In this document: positions 8,323-17,449 of the stretch, piece after piece
Numbering within the stretch: position 1 is the stretch's first letter
How the letters are laid out: the number at the start of each line of letters is the position of its first letter
From: Nitrospinaceae bacterium
Lineage (GTDB): Bacteria > Nitrospinota > Nitrospinia > Nitrospinales > VA-1
Direction of reading: 5' to 3'
DNA: 42,798 bases
NCBI GenBank assembly: GCA_029261455.1
Contig: JAJDBH010000168.1
Coordinates: forward strand, 1-42,798
The notes under the pieces: generated by a model
Database searches by the model: none
Told to the model about the DNA's origin: nothing
Seen by the model: only the letters and a program-made list of their open reading frames with translations
Program-made: the position numbers and the translations under genes

Positions 8323-10515
8323 ATGGAATCAACTGAAAAACCTAACATCAGCCAGACGGAAGCTCCTATTTTAGATGAGGCTCCCCAAAAACCTGATATT
8401 GCGCCAAAGATATCGAAAGAAGCCATTGAAAAGGCTCAAAAAGTACTCAATAAAACAGATGAGGAAATGCTTTTTTCGAACCGGCAGGATTTTTTAATGT
8501 TCAACAGATTTAAAATAGATCGAAACTTGATCACCCTTTCTGAAATTGACCGCCTGATTTTTCTGGTTGCTCCACGCCTGCTTCACGTTCACCAGGAAGG
8601 CCTGCCCGGTTATTTTGAAGGTGCCCCCCCCTGCGGCATTCATAACTTCAATTTGGACAGGGAATCACAAGTAGCCGCTGAAAAATTGTTCCCGGACGTC
8701 ATCATTCGCAGAAATCCTGAACTGAAGCCAGTCATCCACACCGCATTGCTCATGGGCAGTGTCGGCTCTATTGCTCAAACCAAAAAATCTGATCTCGATT
8801 ACACCCTGCTGGTAGACAAAAAAGATTTCACCGAAGAAAGTATGAAACTGTTTCAAAAAAAGCTGAACTTGATAGAAACATGGACCTGGGACAACTTTAA
8901 ACTTGAGACCCATTTTTTCATTAATGATTTTGAAGAAGTTAAAAACAATATCTTCGGTGAAAGTGACAGTGAAAGCACTGGATCCGCTCTGGCCAAACTC
9001 CTGAAAGAAGAAATGTATCGAACCATGATCATTGTCAGCGGAAAAATACCATTCTGGCTGATTGCTCCGGTAGATTGTGATGACGATCGATATTACGAAT
9101 TATATGAAAAGTTACTAACCGGGAAAACCCTGCTCAAAAAAGAAGAGTTCATCGATATGGGTAATGTTGATGATATCTCTCAGGGAGAGTTTTTTGGTGG
9201 ATCAATTTGGGCTCTTATCAAATCTTTCAAATCGCCTTTCAAGACGCTCATGAAAATGGGGGTCTTAGAAGAATACATGTTTGGTGACACGAAATCGAAC
9301 CTGCTATGCCATCAAATCAAAGACAAATACTTTAACGATATCCCTTATCTTGACATAGACCCCTATCTGGGAATGTTTGAACGAGTACAAAAGTTTTTTA
9401 CGGAATCAAAATCAGAAGAAGAAGTCGATGCGTTGAGACATGCCTTCTACTTGAAGGTGGGCACCCAGGTCACCGCAGATGAATACGAAAAAGGGTCGGA
9501 TATTTGGAGAAAGAGCACCCTGATCAAAATGCTTAAAGAGTGGGGATGGAGTGCAGAGAAAATTGAAAAACTGAATCAGTATTCCAACTGGCAAATGATG
9601 CACAAGGTAGACTTGGGAAACCGCATCAATAAAATTTTGATGGCTTCCTATAAAAATATTTCTGAAAAGAACAAGACCCTTGATCCCAGCGAAAGTTTGA
9701 TCACCGAGAAGGACACTCATCTTTTGGGTCGAAAGCTTTTCAGTTTCTACAGAGCCGCTCCCAACAAAGTTGATAACCTGGGCGCTTTGGTCGATGGTAA
9801 AACTGCTGAAAATGAATTGACTTTTATTTTGGAACAGAAAAGTAGGACCGACAAACCAGAGTGGTACCTTGTTCGAGGCAGAACCCGGGCTTTTCTGGAG
9901 CAAATTGACAAAGAGGATATTATCAGGAAATCTTCAACCCTTCCATTCCTTCTGGCTTTCACCGTTTTCAACAATCTTTACAGTGAAAAAACTGAAGTTT
10001 TATTAAGATCTGAAGGGGACAGCATCAAAGAAAATGATTTGATTGCACTACTAAAGATACTCAAAAACTTTATCGAGTCCGTCAACATCGCGGCGCTGTC
10101 TAATGAAGATTTACTGGGCGATGCAAAAATCAACCAGTTATTCCTGCTAGTGGACTTTGGCAATCCTCCGCCACCAGAAATCACTATGGGAAATATCAGA
10201 GACTGCAGAAACAACGATGAATTAAATCAATTTATCAACAAACGAATCGAACGGACCAAAAGTATCACCGCTATTTATTTGACCTCATGGGGTGAACTTT
10301 TTTGCAAATCGTATGCAGGATTAAACTGTATGCCTCGATGCATCACCGAACTGAGCGCCCAAATGAGCCCGGAAAGGGTTGAAAGATTGGATTTTCTTAA
10401 GGTTTACATCCCCAGCGGCCGAAAAGAAATATTACAGATACATTGGCTGAACAACTATATATCGCGTTCATTAAAGATTCGAGCCACGGCTCACATGGGA
10501 AAAGCCGCCAGTTAA
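8323..10515 (+). CDS. cyaA: Class I adenylate cyclase (CyaA family)
   Basis: This 730-residue protein matches the catalytic half of enterobacterial class I adenylate cyclase, which makes cAMP from ATP. The nucleotidyltransferase motif MGSVGSIAQTKKSDLDY (144-160) carries the metal-binding D157 and D159. Further family blocks are EEMYRTMIIVSGK (229-241), FFGGSIWALIKSFKSPFK (290-307) and IDPYLGMFERV near 346-356. The C-terminal half (about 430-730) differs from the E. coli regulatory domain as far as I can judge, and the protein is shorter (730 against 848). The first about 50 residues look disordered. It lies 89 bases after motB and 35 bases before motA on the same strand, which is unusual company. 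No strong Shine-Dalgarno precedes the ATG. Confidence 0.88.
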   Translation: MESTEKPNISQTEAPILDEAPQKPDIAPKISKEAIEKAQKVLNKTDEEMLFSNRQDFLMFNRFKIDRNLITLSEIDRLIFLVAPRLLHVHQEGLPGYFEGAPPCGIHNFNLDRESQVAAEKLFPDVIIRRNPELKPVIHTALLMGSVGSIAQTKKSDLDYTLLVDKKDFTEESMKLFQKKLNLIETWTWDNFKLETHFFINDFEEVKNNIFGESDSESTGSALAKLLKEEMYRTMIIVSGKIPFWLIAPVDCDDDRYYELYEKLLTGKTLLKKEEFIDMGNVDDISQGEFFGGSIWALIKSFKSPFKTLMKMGVLEEYMFGDTKSNLLCHQIKDKYFNDIPYLDIDPYLGMFERVQKFFTESKSEEEVDALRHAFYLKVGTQVTADEYEKGSDIWRKSTLIKMLKEWGWSAEKIEKLNQYSNWQMMHKVDLGNRINKILMASYKNISEKNKTLDPSESLITEKDTHLLGRKLFSFYRAAPNKVDNLGALVDGKTAENELTFILEQKSRTDKPEWYLVRGRTRAFLEQIDKEDIIRKSSTLPFLLAFTVFNNLYSEKTEVLLRSEGDSIKENDLIALLKILKNFIESVNIAALSNEDLLGDAKINQLFLLVDFGNPPPPEITMGNIRDCRNNDELNQFINKRIERTKSITAIYLTSWGELFCKSYAGLNCMPRCITELSAQMSPERVERLDFLKVYIPSGRKEILQIHWLNNYISRSLKIRATAHMGKAAS

Positions 10516-10550
10516 TTCTAAAGCTTTTTACCTCAGTTTGATCAAATTCT

Positions 10551-11378
10551 ATGGCCACAGCAACTCAAGAAGCACAAGGCACAGCCGCAAACGTTGCTCA
10601 GGAAGAACGTCAGGATACAGGAATAGACACTGGCACCCTGATGGGAGTCCTTGCAGGGATTTTTCTCATTGCTGTGGCAATCGTTCGTGGTGGAGATGCA
10701 GGGGTTTTCATCAATATCAACAGTGGCCTGATCGTAGTGGGAGGTTCAATAGCAACAGCTTTTATCGCATTTCCTGCAAAGAAGATCACCACACTGATGC
10801 CGGTTTTATACAATGCCTTCAAACCTGGCGTTTATGAACCCGAAGATTATGTCGATGACATCATGAGGTTGGCCTCTAAATATCGTTCCGGCGGTATGAA
10901 ACAACTGGAAAATGAAGAAGGCAAAGTAGATAACCGTTTTTTGAAAAACGGAATAGCAATGATCGTGGATGGCTACAATGCTAAAGAGATTCACGAACTT
11001 ATGGACCGGGAAATGAACGCTATGCTCGACCGGCACAATTCCGGGCAAAAGGTTTTACGTTTCATGTCCGTTCAAGCCCCTGTATTTGGTATGGCAGGCA
11101 CCCTGATCGGTCTGGTACAGATGTTAATGCATATTGACGATCCATCAACTATTGGCCCTGCTCTGGCTACTGCGTTGATCACTACTTTTTATGGCCTCAT
11201 GCTGGCCAACCTCGTTCTCACTCCACTTGCAGCAAAACTGAGCATGAGAACAGATATGGAGGGTGTTTTGGGCAGGTCAATTCGAGTAGGTATCATTGGG
11301 ATTCATGACAGGGTCAATCCGCAAAAAATCCAGCGGAACATGAACGCGCTCCTACCACCATCGCAACAGAGGGAATAA
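10551..11378 (+). CDS. motA: MotA-like stator subunit
   Basis: A 275-residue inner-membrane protein of the MotA/TolQ/ExbB family. Four membrane segments are visible (about 28-45, 55-75, 172-193, 203-225) with a cytoplasmic loop of about 95 residues between the second and third. The conserved stator segment APVFGMAGTLIGLVQML has P177 (P173 in E. coli), and TPLAAKL holds the second conserved proline, P225. It lacks the long cytoplasmic tail of Zorya-type ZorA. Paired with the MotB-like protein it should form an ion-driven 5:2 stator unit. The pentapeptide gene begins directly after its stop codon. Whether it powers a flagellum, gliding or another rotor is not decided by the window. Confidence 0.9.
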   Translation: MATATQEAQGTAANVAQEERQDTGIDTGTLMGVLAGIFLIAVAIVRGGDAGVFININSGLIVVGGSIATAFIAFPAKKITTLMPVLYNAFKPGVYEPEDYVDDIMRLASKYRSGGMKQLENEEGKVDNRFLKNGIAMIVDGYNAKEIHELMDREMNAMLDRHNSGQKVLRFMSVQAPVFGMAGTLIGLVQMLMHIDDPSTIGPALATALITTFYGLMLANLVLTPLAAKLSMRTDMEGVLGRSIRVGIIGIHDRVNPQKIQRNMNALLPPSQQRE

Positions 11379-12230
11379 ATGTCAAACGTTGATGAGATGA
11401 TCACATTAGTTCTGAAAGAGCCCAAGCAGGATGGGGCCGATTTCAGCGGTTTCGACTTAAAAGGCATGAGCCTCAATGGTGCCAGCTTTGTTTATGCCAC
11501 GTTGGTTGAGGCAAATATAGACGATTCCGAACTACGCGAAATAGACTTTTCCCAGGCTTCACTGGAAAAATCGTCTATGAAAAACGCCAAGATTAAAAAC
11601 CTGAACTTTACGGGAACGAACCTTGAAGGGGTCAATTTTGAAGGTTCCACTCTAATAGATTGTAATTTTAAAAATGCCAATCTAACTAGTTGCGATTTTT
11701 CTCAAACCAAAATAACCGACTGTGATTTCCAGGGAGCAAACCTGGGCCATGCCAGCTTTTATTCCGCCACTATAGATAACTGTAATCTGGCATTTGCCCG
11801 AATGATGTACACTTTTATGAAACAAGTTGTCATCAATAAATCTCGCTTGGGAGGCATCAATGCACGAGGTTCCGACTTCAGCTTTTCCAAGTTGACCGAA
11901 GTGGACTTAAAAGGTTCCATCCTTAAATATGCGGATCTTAATTCCTGCACCTTTAAAGATGTAAATTTGAGCAACGCAAACCTGATTGGCGTGGAGTTAA
12001 AAGACGCTCAATGCAAAGAGATTGTTTGGGAAGAGGCCAACCTTGAAGGGTCCGACCTGACTTACGCCAATATGGAGGGAGGCAATCTTAAAAATGCCTT
12101 TCTTCTGGAAGCCAATTTACATGGCACCAACTTCACTAATGCCAACCTTGCAGACGCATATCTGGTGGACGCTAACATTGCGAAAGCGATCACCAAGGGA
12201 GCAAACCTGGAAAACACCATCCTGGCCTGA
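11379..12230 (+). CDS. Pentapeptide-repeat protein
   Basis: A 283-residue protein made almost wholly of A(N/D)LXX pentapeptide repeats from about residue 18 to the end, for example DFSGFDLKGMSLNGASF and ANLEGSDLTYANMEGGNL. Such proteins fold as right-handed quadrilateral beta helices. There is no signal peptide or membrane segment, so it is probably cytoplasmic. Its ATG follows the motA stop with no gap, making it the last gene of the motor operon, and its stop is 8 bases from that of the opposing lipoprotein gene. A scaffold or interaction role with the stator or cyclase is inference from position; Qnr-like DNA mimicry is an alternative I see no specific support for. Confidence 0.88.
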   Translation: MSNVDEMITLVLKEPKQDGADFSGFDLKGMSLNGASFVYATLVEANIDDSELREIDFSQASLEKSSMKNAKIKNLNFTGTNLEGVNFEGSTLIDCNFKNANLTSCDFSQTKITDCDFQGANLGHASFYSATIDNCNLAFARMMYTFMKQVVINKSRLGGINARGSDFSFSKLTEVDLKGSILKYADLNSCTFKDVNLSNANLIGVELKDAQCKEIVWEEANLEGSDLTYANMEGGNLKNAFLLEANLHGTNFTNANLADAYLVDANIAKAITKGANLENTILA

Positions 12231-12238
12231 ACAACTGC

Positions 12239-13117
12239 TTATTTCTCTTCAATGATAATTTCCGACGCGCACCGGAATCCCACATTCTCAAAAAAATCAT
12301 TCGGGTTGGCCTCGGTGCGGGTGAATGCAAAACGATAGGCATCCAAAAAATAATGCCCTGCCTTCTGGAACCCATTTCCCCTCAAGACTTTCAGCTCTCT
12401 ACCAAACCTTGAATTCGACTTTGTGTTTCCGGGATAAGGAAGATACCAGTCCAGAGTCCATTCCATAACATTGCCCGATAAGCCATAAATTCCATACGGA
12501 CTAACATCTTCAGGATAGGCGGTAACCAATGCAGTTTTTCGGTCTCCATCAATACCCAGGTTTGACTTACCTTTAACAAACTCTTTTCCCCACGGATATG
12601 GCAGACCATCTGGACCTCTAGCTGACTTTTCCCATTGCGCTTCTGTGGGGAGTTGTTTTCCCGCCCACATACAATAAGACCATCCCTCCCACCAAGTAAC
12701 TTGTGTGACTGGATGCAAAGCTTGCTCTTCAGGGAAACTGCCGTCCTCCCAATGGGCAGGCCGGTCAGTGAACTGAGTGGCTGTGAGGAACTTTAAATAC
12801 TCTGCATTGGTCACTTCATAACGATCCATATAGAACGGTCCCAAAAAGAGTTTTTGCTCTGGATGCTGATCGAGATAAAGAGGTTTAACCGCGCCAATTT
12901 TTTTATGCGTACCCTCCGTATCGACCTTGTCCGTTCCCATGATGAATTCACCAGAAGGAACCAAAACCATCTCTTTCTGATCTCTCTCCGAAACCTTTAT
13001 CGGAGTTAAAATATCTTTCTCACAGTCGCATAACTCACACCCCGAAAGAAAAAACAAAAGCAATATAAAAACAGCTGGGGTATAGTTTTTAAAATTGATA
13101 CGAGAACAATTCACCAT
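12239..13117 (-). CDS. Lipoprotein with formylglycine-generating-enzyme (SUMF1-like) fold
   Basis: A 292-residue lipoprotein: a hydrophobic signal, then lipobox LSGC with C27. The FGE-sulfatase domain runs from about 45 to 288, with MVLVPSGEFIMGTD, the YEVTNAEYLKFL block, LPTEAQWEKSARG, GNVMEWT and the terminal VGFRCASE. The paired Cys residues of true formylglycine-generating enzyme are not seen at the RG-FQKAGHYF-DAYR segment, so sulfatase-activating catalysis is unlikely and a binding or structural role is inferred. ATG 13117 and GTG 13114 are both possible starts; AAGAGG lies 4 and 7 bases upstream of them, the latter spacing being better. The ATG overlaps the start codon of the divergent propeller gene. 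Confidence 0.8.
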   Translation of the reverse strand: MVNCSRINFKNYTPAVFILLLFFLSGCELCDCEKDILTPIKVSERDQKEMVLVPSGEFIMGTDKVDTEGTHKKIGAVKPLYLDQHPEQKLFLGPFYMDRYEVTNAEYLKFLTATQFTDRPAHWEDGSFPEEQALHPVTQVTWWEGWSYCMWAGKQLPTEAQWEKSARGPDGLPYPWGKEFVKGKSNLGIDGDRKTALVTAYPEDVSPYGIYGLSGNVMEWTLDWYLPYPGNTKSNSRFGRELKVLRGNGFQKAGHYFLDAYRFAFTRTEANPNDFFENVGFRCASEIIIEEK

Positions 13118-14300
13118 GCGACCTCTTAAATTTATAATTAAAACCTTCGTCATTATATTCATTTTTAGTGCTGGTGCTAGCTTTATCGCTGTTGACACCG
13201 CTAGTGCTTTCAGTGTGTCGATTTCGGACAAAACTTCAGGGGAGCCCTACCCTCATATCCTGAAAAAGCAAACCTTTGACCTAAACACCAGAAACATTAA
13301 AGTTCTGACCTCTCAAGGTCGGTACCTATGGATGGGGACCGGGCTGGGAGTCATCCGCTACGACACTAACGCCAACGATAACTATGAAGTCTACGACAAC
13401 CAGAATCATTTACTCAGCAATGGAATTTTTTCCATCGCTTTTGATTCACAAAACTTGCCGTGGATTGGAACCTACGGTGGCGGACTCAGCCACCTTAACG
13501 GTCATGAATGGACCCATTTCAACACACCGCAAGGTTTGAACGATGCCTTTGTCTACGACATAGAGTTCGACAAAAATGTTCTTTGGCTGGCAACCTGGAG
13601 CGGTGTGAACCGGGTGACTGGAAACCCCTCAGAGAGGAAAAACTGGCAAAGTTTTACAGTGGAAAATACCGAGGGCGGCTTGATCGATGACTGGGTTTAC
13701 GCTGTTGAAATTGAATCCGCAGAAAAAATCTGGTTCGGCACAGAGTCTGGAGTCTCTTCTTTTCAAAATGGAAAATGGCAAGCCTTCAATCATAAAGATG
13801 GACTCGGAGCACCCTACGAACAAGTACAGCGAGAGAATCAGGGAATTATGTCACTCTTTCAAGGCCAGCATCACTCCGCCCAGGCATCTCCTTCTATTCC
13901 CAATCTACAAACCTCGGACTACCGCCCAAATTATGTCGTCTCCATGCTACTGGACGAGAAAAAACGTTTGTGGATAGGAACCTGGGGAGGAGGCTTGAGT
14001 CTACTCGATACCCAAACCCTGACCTTTCGAAATTTCACCATAAAAGATGGACTACCGGGCAACTTCATCCTCTCACTGGAACTAGATAAATCAGGAGGGT
14101 TGTGGATAGGCACCAATGATGGACTGAGCCGTTTCAACGGCAAAACCTTTCTAAACTTTTCTGCCATCAATGGACTCAAATCAAAATTCATTTTCAGCAT
14201 CGAAGCAGCCTCCGACCATTCATTATGGGTGGGAGGCAATAGTTCTCTCACACGGTTGCTTCTCGACCCCAAAACCGGCATCCCGATCAATATCAAATAG
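13116..14300 (+). CDS. Exported Reg_prop (two-component-regulator propeller) repeat protein
   Basis: A 394-residue exported protein with a signal peptide (about 1-31, ending near TASAF) and a beta-propeller of repeated LW(I/M)GT-x-GG blades: WMGTGLGVIRY, WIGTYGGGLSHL, WLATWSGVNRV, IWFGTESGVSSF, LWIGTWGGGLSLL, LWIGTNDGLSRF and LWVGGNSSLTRL. Reg_prop domains normally form the periplasmic sensor of hybrid histidine kinases, but here there is no membrane-anchored kinase part, so this is a stand-alone propeller that may bind a glycan or a partner. The start is chosen to fit the signal peptide; an in-frame TTG lies 21 bases upstream. It is head to head with the lipoprotein gene, with which it may share a role. 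Confidence 0.8.
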   Translation: MRPLKFIIKTFVIIFIFSAGASFIAVDTASAFSVSISDKTSGEPYPHILKKQTFDLNTRNIKVLTSQGRYLWMGTGLGVIRYDTNANDNYEVYDNQNHLLSNGIFSIAFDSQNLPWIGTYGGGLSHLNGHEWTHFNTPQGLNDAFVYDIEFDKNVLWLATWSGVNRVTGNPSERKNWQSFTVENTEGGLIDDWVYAVEIESAEKIWFGTESGVSSFQNGKWQAFNHKDGLGAPYEQVQRENQGIMSLFQGQHHSAQASPSIPNLQTSDYRPNYVVSMLLDEKKRLWIGTWGGGLSLLDTQTLTFRNFTIKDGLPGNFILSLELDKSGGLWIGTNDGLSRFNGKTFLNFSAINGLKSKFIFSIEAASDHSLWVGGNSSLTRLLLDPKTGIPINIK

Positions 14301-14854
14301 CTCAATGTAACACTTGCAGGGAAGCATAGAATAAGGCTTGAGTGAACCCCTATATTCACAGTCTGGCAAAGCAGACCAATACCACGCTCCCACCCTGGCA
14401 AATGTCTAAACCAGTGGCCTCCTGTACACCAAGTAAACGAAATATGTCAAAGAGGCCATGGGAAAACTGAATAAAATCAGATTGAACGAAATTTTATCTA
14501 TTTTGCACATAGATGACAAACAAGGCCAAATTTGGCCACTCAGTCGAAATATTTAAACTTTTGAGGCCTCTTTTCCACTAAATCAATTATGTTTGATTAT
14601 TTTGTCACACTTGCTATTTAACAATTACAAAGTCTTGCTTTAAATATCCGCCTACCTTACAGTTAATCTATACACACTTATTTTTTGCCTTCCAATATTT
14701 CACCTGCTCATGCGGGTTATAACTAAAGGGAAGCCAATTGTTTTTGATGTGGACGTTAATAGTTTGGAATTCCAATAATTTTTCGTTTTTACGTACGTAA
14801 TTTGAGCTCCTAGCAGAATAGAAGCTCAGAAAAATTTATACAGGAGTAAGGAAG
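14301..14854. other. 554-base intergenic region rich in inverted repeats
   Basis: No credible gene is present. Symmetry elements include TGGCCTC/GAGGCCA (14415-14421 and 14452-14458), the palindrome GGCCAAATTTGGCC (14524-14537), GAGGCCTC (14563-14570), TTGGAATTCCAA (14764-14775), TTACGTACGTAA (14789-14800) and TGAGCT/AGCTCA (14803-14808 and 14823-14828). The last three lie within 100 bases of the chemoreceptor start and could shape its mRNA leader or bind regulators. I found no convincing sigma28 (FliA) promoter. Confidence 0.5.
14764..14828. promoter_or_regulatory. Three successive inverted repeats in the chemoreceptor leader
   Basis: Two perfect 12-bp palindromes, TTGGAATTCCAA (14764-14775) and TTACGTACGTAA (14789-14800), are followed by a TGAGCT/AGCTCA stem (14803-14828) ending 26 bases before the start codon at 14855. 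Regulatory function is inferred from density and position. Confidence 0.35.
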
Positions 14855-16873
14855 ATGAACAGATTAGCTACTCAACAACAAGTTTCGAAATCAGGTTTTT
14901 TTAGTCTATTTGAAAAAGGGAAAAATCATCAAATTGAATTAGAGAAAGAAAGAGAAAAGCAGCTTGAATTGCAAGCAAAACTAAATGCCATTGACAAATC
15001 TCAGGGCACTATTGAATTTAATTTGGATGGAACAGTCATCACGGCCAATGAAAATTTTTTAAATGCCATGGGTTATACATTGAAAGAGGCGATAGGCCAA
15101 CATCATAGAGTTTTTTGCGAACCTTCCTATGCAAAAAGTAATGAGTATAAAATGTTTTGGGAAAAACTCAATCGAGGCGAGTTTGATGCCGGGGAATACA
15201 AGAGAATCGGAAAAGGCGGAAAAGAGATTTGGATTCAAGCTACCTACAATCCAATTTTTGATTCACACAATAAACCTGTAAAGGTAGTAAAGTTTGCCAC
15301 GGATATTACTGAACAAACGATGAAGAATGCCGAGTACGAGGGAAAAGTAGATGCCATTGGAAAATCTCAAGGCACTATTGAGTTTAACATGGATGGAACA
15401 GTCATCACGGCCAACGATAATTTTTTGAAGGTTATGGGGTATACCTTGAATGAGGGGGTTGGTCAGCATCATAGAGTTTTTTGCGAACCTTCTTATGCAA
15501 AAAGCAATGAGTATAAAATGTTTTGGGAAAAACTCAATCGTGGTGAGTTTGATTCGGGAGAATACAAGAGAATCGGGAAAGGTGGAAAAGAAATTTGGAT
15601 TCAGGCTTCATACAACCCGATCTTTGACTTGAACGGCAAACCCTTCAAGGTCGTAAAATTTGCTACCGAGATTACTAAGCAGAAGATGGAGGCAGCTGAA
15701 AGCCAGGCGAAACTGGATGCCATTGACAAGTCTCAGGGTACCATTGAGTTTAATATGGATGGCACTGTCATTACGGCCAACGATAATTTTTTGAAGGTTA
15801 TGGGGTATACCTTGAATGAGGGAGTTGGCCAGCATCATAGAGTTTTCTGCGAACCTTCATATACACAAAGCAATGAATATAAAATGTTTTGGGAAAAACT
15901 CAACCGGGGGGAATTTGATTCCGGGGAATACAAGAGAATAGGAAAAGGCGGAAAGGAAGTTTGGATTCAAGCTACCTATAACCCGATATTGGATTTAAAC
16001 GGTAAAGTCTTTAAGGTTATAAAATTTGCTACAGACATAACTGAGAAGAAGAAGATGGAGGAAAAAATCAAATCTGTAATGGAGAAAGTATCAGAAAAAG
16101 CACAGACCCTTGCCGGAGCCTCGGAGGAGTTGACCGCTACCAGTCAGCAGATGTCTGCCAATGCTGAAGAAACTTCGGCTCAGTCCAATGTTGTCTCTTC
16201 TGCTGCCGATCAAGTGAATCAGAATATTCAAACAGTGGCTACGGGCTCAGAGGAAATGAGTGCAAGCATTAAAGAAATCGCGAATAATGCCAATCAAGCT
16301 ACCAAAGTCACCAGCGATGCGGTTGAACTGGTTGAGACCACAAATAAAACAGTGACCACATTGGGCGAAAGTTCGACAGAGATTGGCCAGGTCATCAAGG
16401 TCATTACCTCCATAGCTGAACAGACCAACCTTCTTGCCCTAAATGCCACAATTGAGGCGGCACGTGCTGGTGAAGCTGGGAAAGGATTTGCAGTTGTTGC
16501 GAATGAAGTTAAGGAACTGGCCAACCAGACAGCTAAAGCGACTGAAGACATCAGCAACAAGATTCAGGCTATTCAAACAGATACTGAAAGTGCTGTTTCG
16601 GCTATTGGTGAGATCAGTACGGTTATTGGGCAGATCAGTGATATCTCCAACACCATTGCCAGCTCGGTGGAAGAACAGTCAGCCACAACCAACGAGATCA
16701 CTCGTAATGTCGCAGAGGCTTCCCGAGGGTCTCAGGAAATTGTCGAGAACATTTCGAGTGTGGCTAAAGCAGCTCAAAGCACCAACGAAGGTGCCTCCCA
16801 TACTCAGCAAGCCGCAGGAGAATTAGCAAAAATGGCAACAGATCTACAAAATATTGTTGGAGAGATGAACTAG
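14855..16873 (+). CDS. Soluble methyl-accepting chemotaxis protein with three tandem PAS domains
   Basis: This 672-residue chemoreceptor has no signal peptide or membrane segment, so it should act in the cytoplasm. Three PAS domains (about 42-163, 164-285, 286-400) repeat every 122 residues with near identity, each with [41 protein letters not shown] and KRIGKGGKE. This is the PAS type found in aerotaxis- and redox-sensing receptors, though no cofactor ligand can be assigned with certainty. The C-terminal signalling hairpin (about 410-672) contains the kinase-contact tip [21 protein letters not shown] terminal pentapeptide tether for CheR is absent. No che genes are adjacent. GGAG and AAGGAAG precede the start. 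Confidence 0.93.
   Translation: MNRLATQQQVSKSGFFSLFEKGKNHQIELEKEREKQLELQAKLNAIDKSQGTIEFNLDGTVITANENFLNAMGYTLKEAIGQHHRVFCEPSYAKSNEYKMFWEKLNRGEFDAGEYKRIGKGGKEIWIQATYNPIFDSHNKPVKVVKFATDITEQTMKNAEYEGKVDAIGKSQGTIEFNMDGTVITANDNFLKVMGYTLNEGVGQHHRVFCEPSYAKSNEYKMFWEKLNRGEFDSGEYKRIGKGGKEIWIQASYNPIFDLNGKPFKVVKFATEITKQKMEAAESQAKLDAIDKSQGTIEFNMDGTVITANDNFLKVMGYTLNEGVGQHHRVFCEPSYTQSNEYKMFWEKLNRGEFDSGEYKRIGKGGKEVWIQATYNPILDLNGKVFKVIKFATDITEKKKMEEKIKSVMEKVSEKAQTLAGASEELTATSQQMSANAEETSAQSNVVSSAADQVNQNIQTVATGSEEMSASIKEIANNANQATKVTSDAVELVETTNKTVTTLGESSTEIGQVIKVITSIAEQTNLLALNATIEAARAGEAGKGFAVVANEVKELANQTAKATEDISNKIQAIQTDTESAVSAIGEISTVIGQISDISNTIASSVEEQSATTNEITRNVAEASRGSQEIVENISSVAKAAQSTNEGASHTQQAAGELAKMATDLQNIVGEMN
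14978..16054 (+). repeat. Three tandem 366-bp PAS-coding repeats
   Basis: Units begin near 14978, 15344 and 15710 with a period of 366 bases (122 codons). Long stretches are identical at DNA level, so the amplification is recent or kept alike by gene conversion. The second and third units are closest to each other, sharing GYTLNEGVG where the first has GYTLKEAIG. Confidence 0.9.
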
Positions 16874-16954
16874 GACATTCGGATCTGAAGCAAGATGTGA
16901 ATGATAGGCGTCGAGAAGATGAAAGGAAAAGCTTCTGACTTGAGTTTTATTCCA

Positions 16955-16970
16955 GAGGGCCTCGGCCCTC
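16955..16970. terminator. Hairpin downstream of the chemoreceptor gene
   Basis: GAGGGC-CTCG-GCCCTC is a perfect 6-bp stem with a 4-base loop, 82 bases past the chemoreceptor stop. It lacks a proper T-run, so it is a weak terminator candidate or an mRNA 3' end stabiliser. Confidence 0.35.
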
Positions 16971-17084
16971 GCCTTTAACCAACCAGCCACTCACCATTTA
17001 GAATCGGAAAGAACTATTATAGTTAAATACTCAATTGCATCCAACCCACTTGCTAGTGCTCAATTGAACCCTACGTCAAGTTGA

Positions 17085-17369
17085 TCAGAAGTCCTCGTCG
17101 TCGGGATCATCTTCTACGAAAGCCTCATCCACCTGAGCTTGCTCGGCTTCATCTACCAGTGCCTTGATTTGTTCATAGCCCGTTGCCAGTTTCTGAATAT
17201 TGACCAGTAGTGTTATCAATTCTGCATCCGGGCAATCGCGGATTCCAGCGACAAGAGCTCCCCGCTCATCCTCATCATATTTCTTATCCCATTTATCAAA
17301 AACGCTGAGGATTTTATTCTTACAATGAATTAAATCATAAAAAAAGCTTTGAATTTCTATTTTCGGCAT
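17085..17369 (-). CDS. Small acidic hypothetical protein
   Basis: I do not recognise this 94-residue protein. It is predicted helical, with a Cys at 16 and again at 46, and ends in a strongly acidic tail (about 82-94, EDDPDDEDF). There is no signal peptide or membrane segment. AGGA at a proper distance precedes the ATG. It stands alone: the chemoreceptor gene lies upstream on the opposite strand and a DUF1566 gene diverges from it. The reading frame and ribosome site make it probably real; function is unknown. Confidence 0.6.
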   Translation of the reverse strand: MPKIEIQSFFYDLIHCKNKILSVFDKWDKKYDEDERGALVAGIRDCPDAELITLLVNIQKLATGYEQIKALVDEAEQAQVDEAFVEDDPDDEDF

Positions 17370-17415
17370 AACATTCCTGAGTTATAAAATTAAATTGATG
17401 TTTAGTTTACGCTGT

Positions 17416-17449
17416 AAATCCCTCCAGCCTCTTGGGGTTGGGGGGATTT
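17416..17449. repeat. Hairpin-forming inverted repeat in a divergent intergenic region
   Basis: AAATCCC (17416-17422) and GGGATTT (17443-17449) form a 7-bp stem, extendable by imperfect C/G pairing inside. It sits between two divergent genes and has no T-run. Function is unknown. Confidence 0.35.

Noticed and set aside
6656-12230. A Zorya anti-phage system in the motor operon
   Set aside because: MotA lacks the long ZorA tail and there is no ZorC, ZorD or ZorE gene; the cyclase and pentapeptide genes do not fit a known Zorya type. Resemblance is limited to MotAB homology and a coiled-coil tail on the other subunit.
12239-13117. A true formylglycine-generating enzyme that activates sulfatases
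   Set aside because: The paired active-site Cys residues are not seen at the expected place and no sulfatase gene is near.
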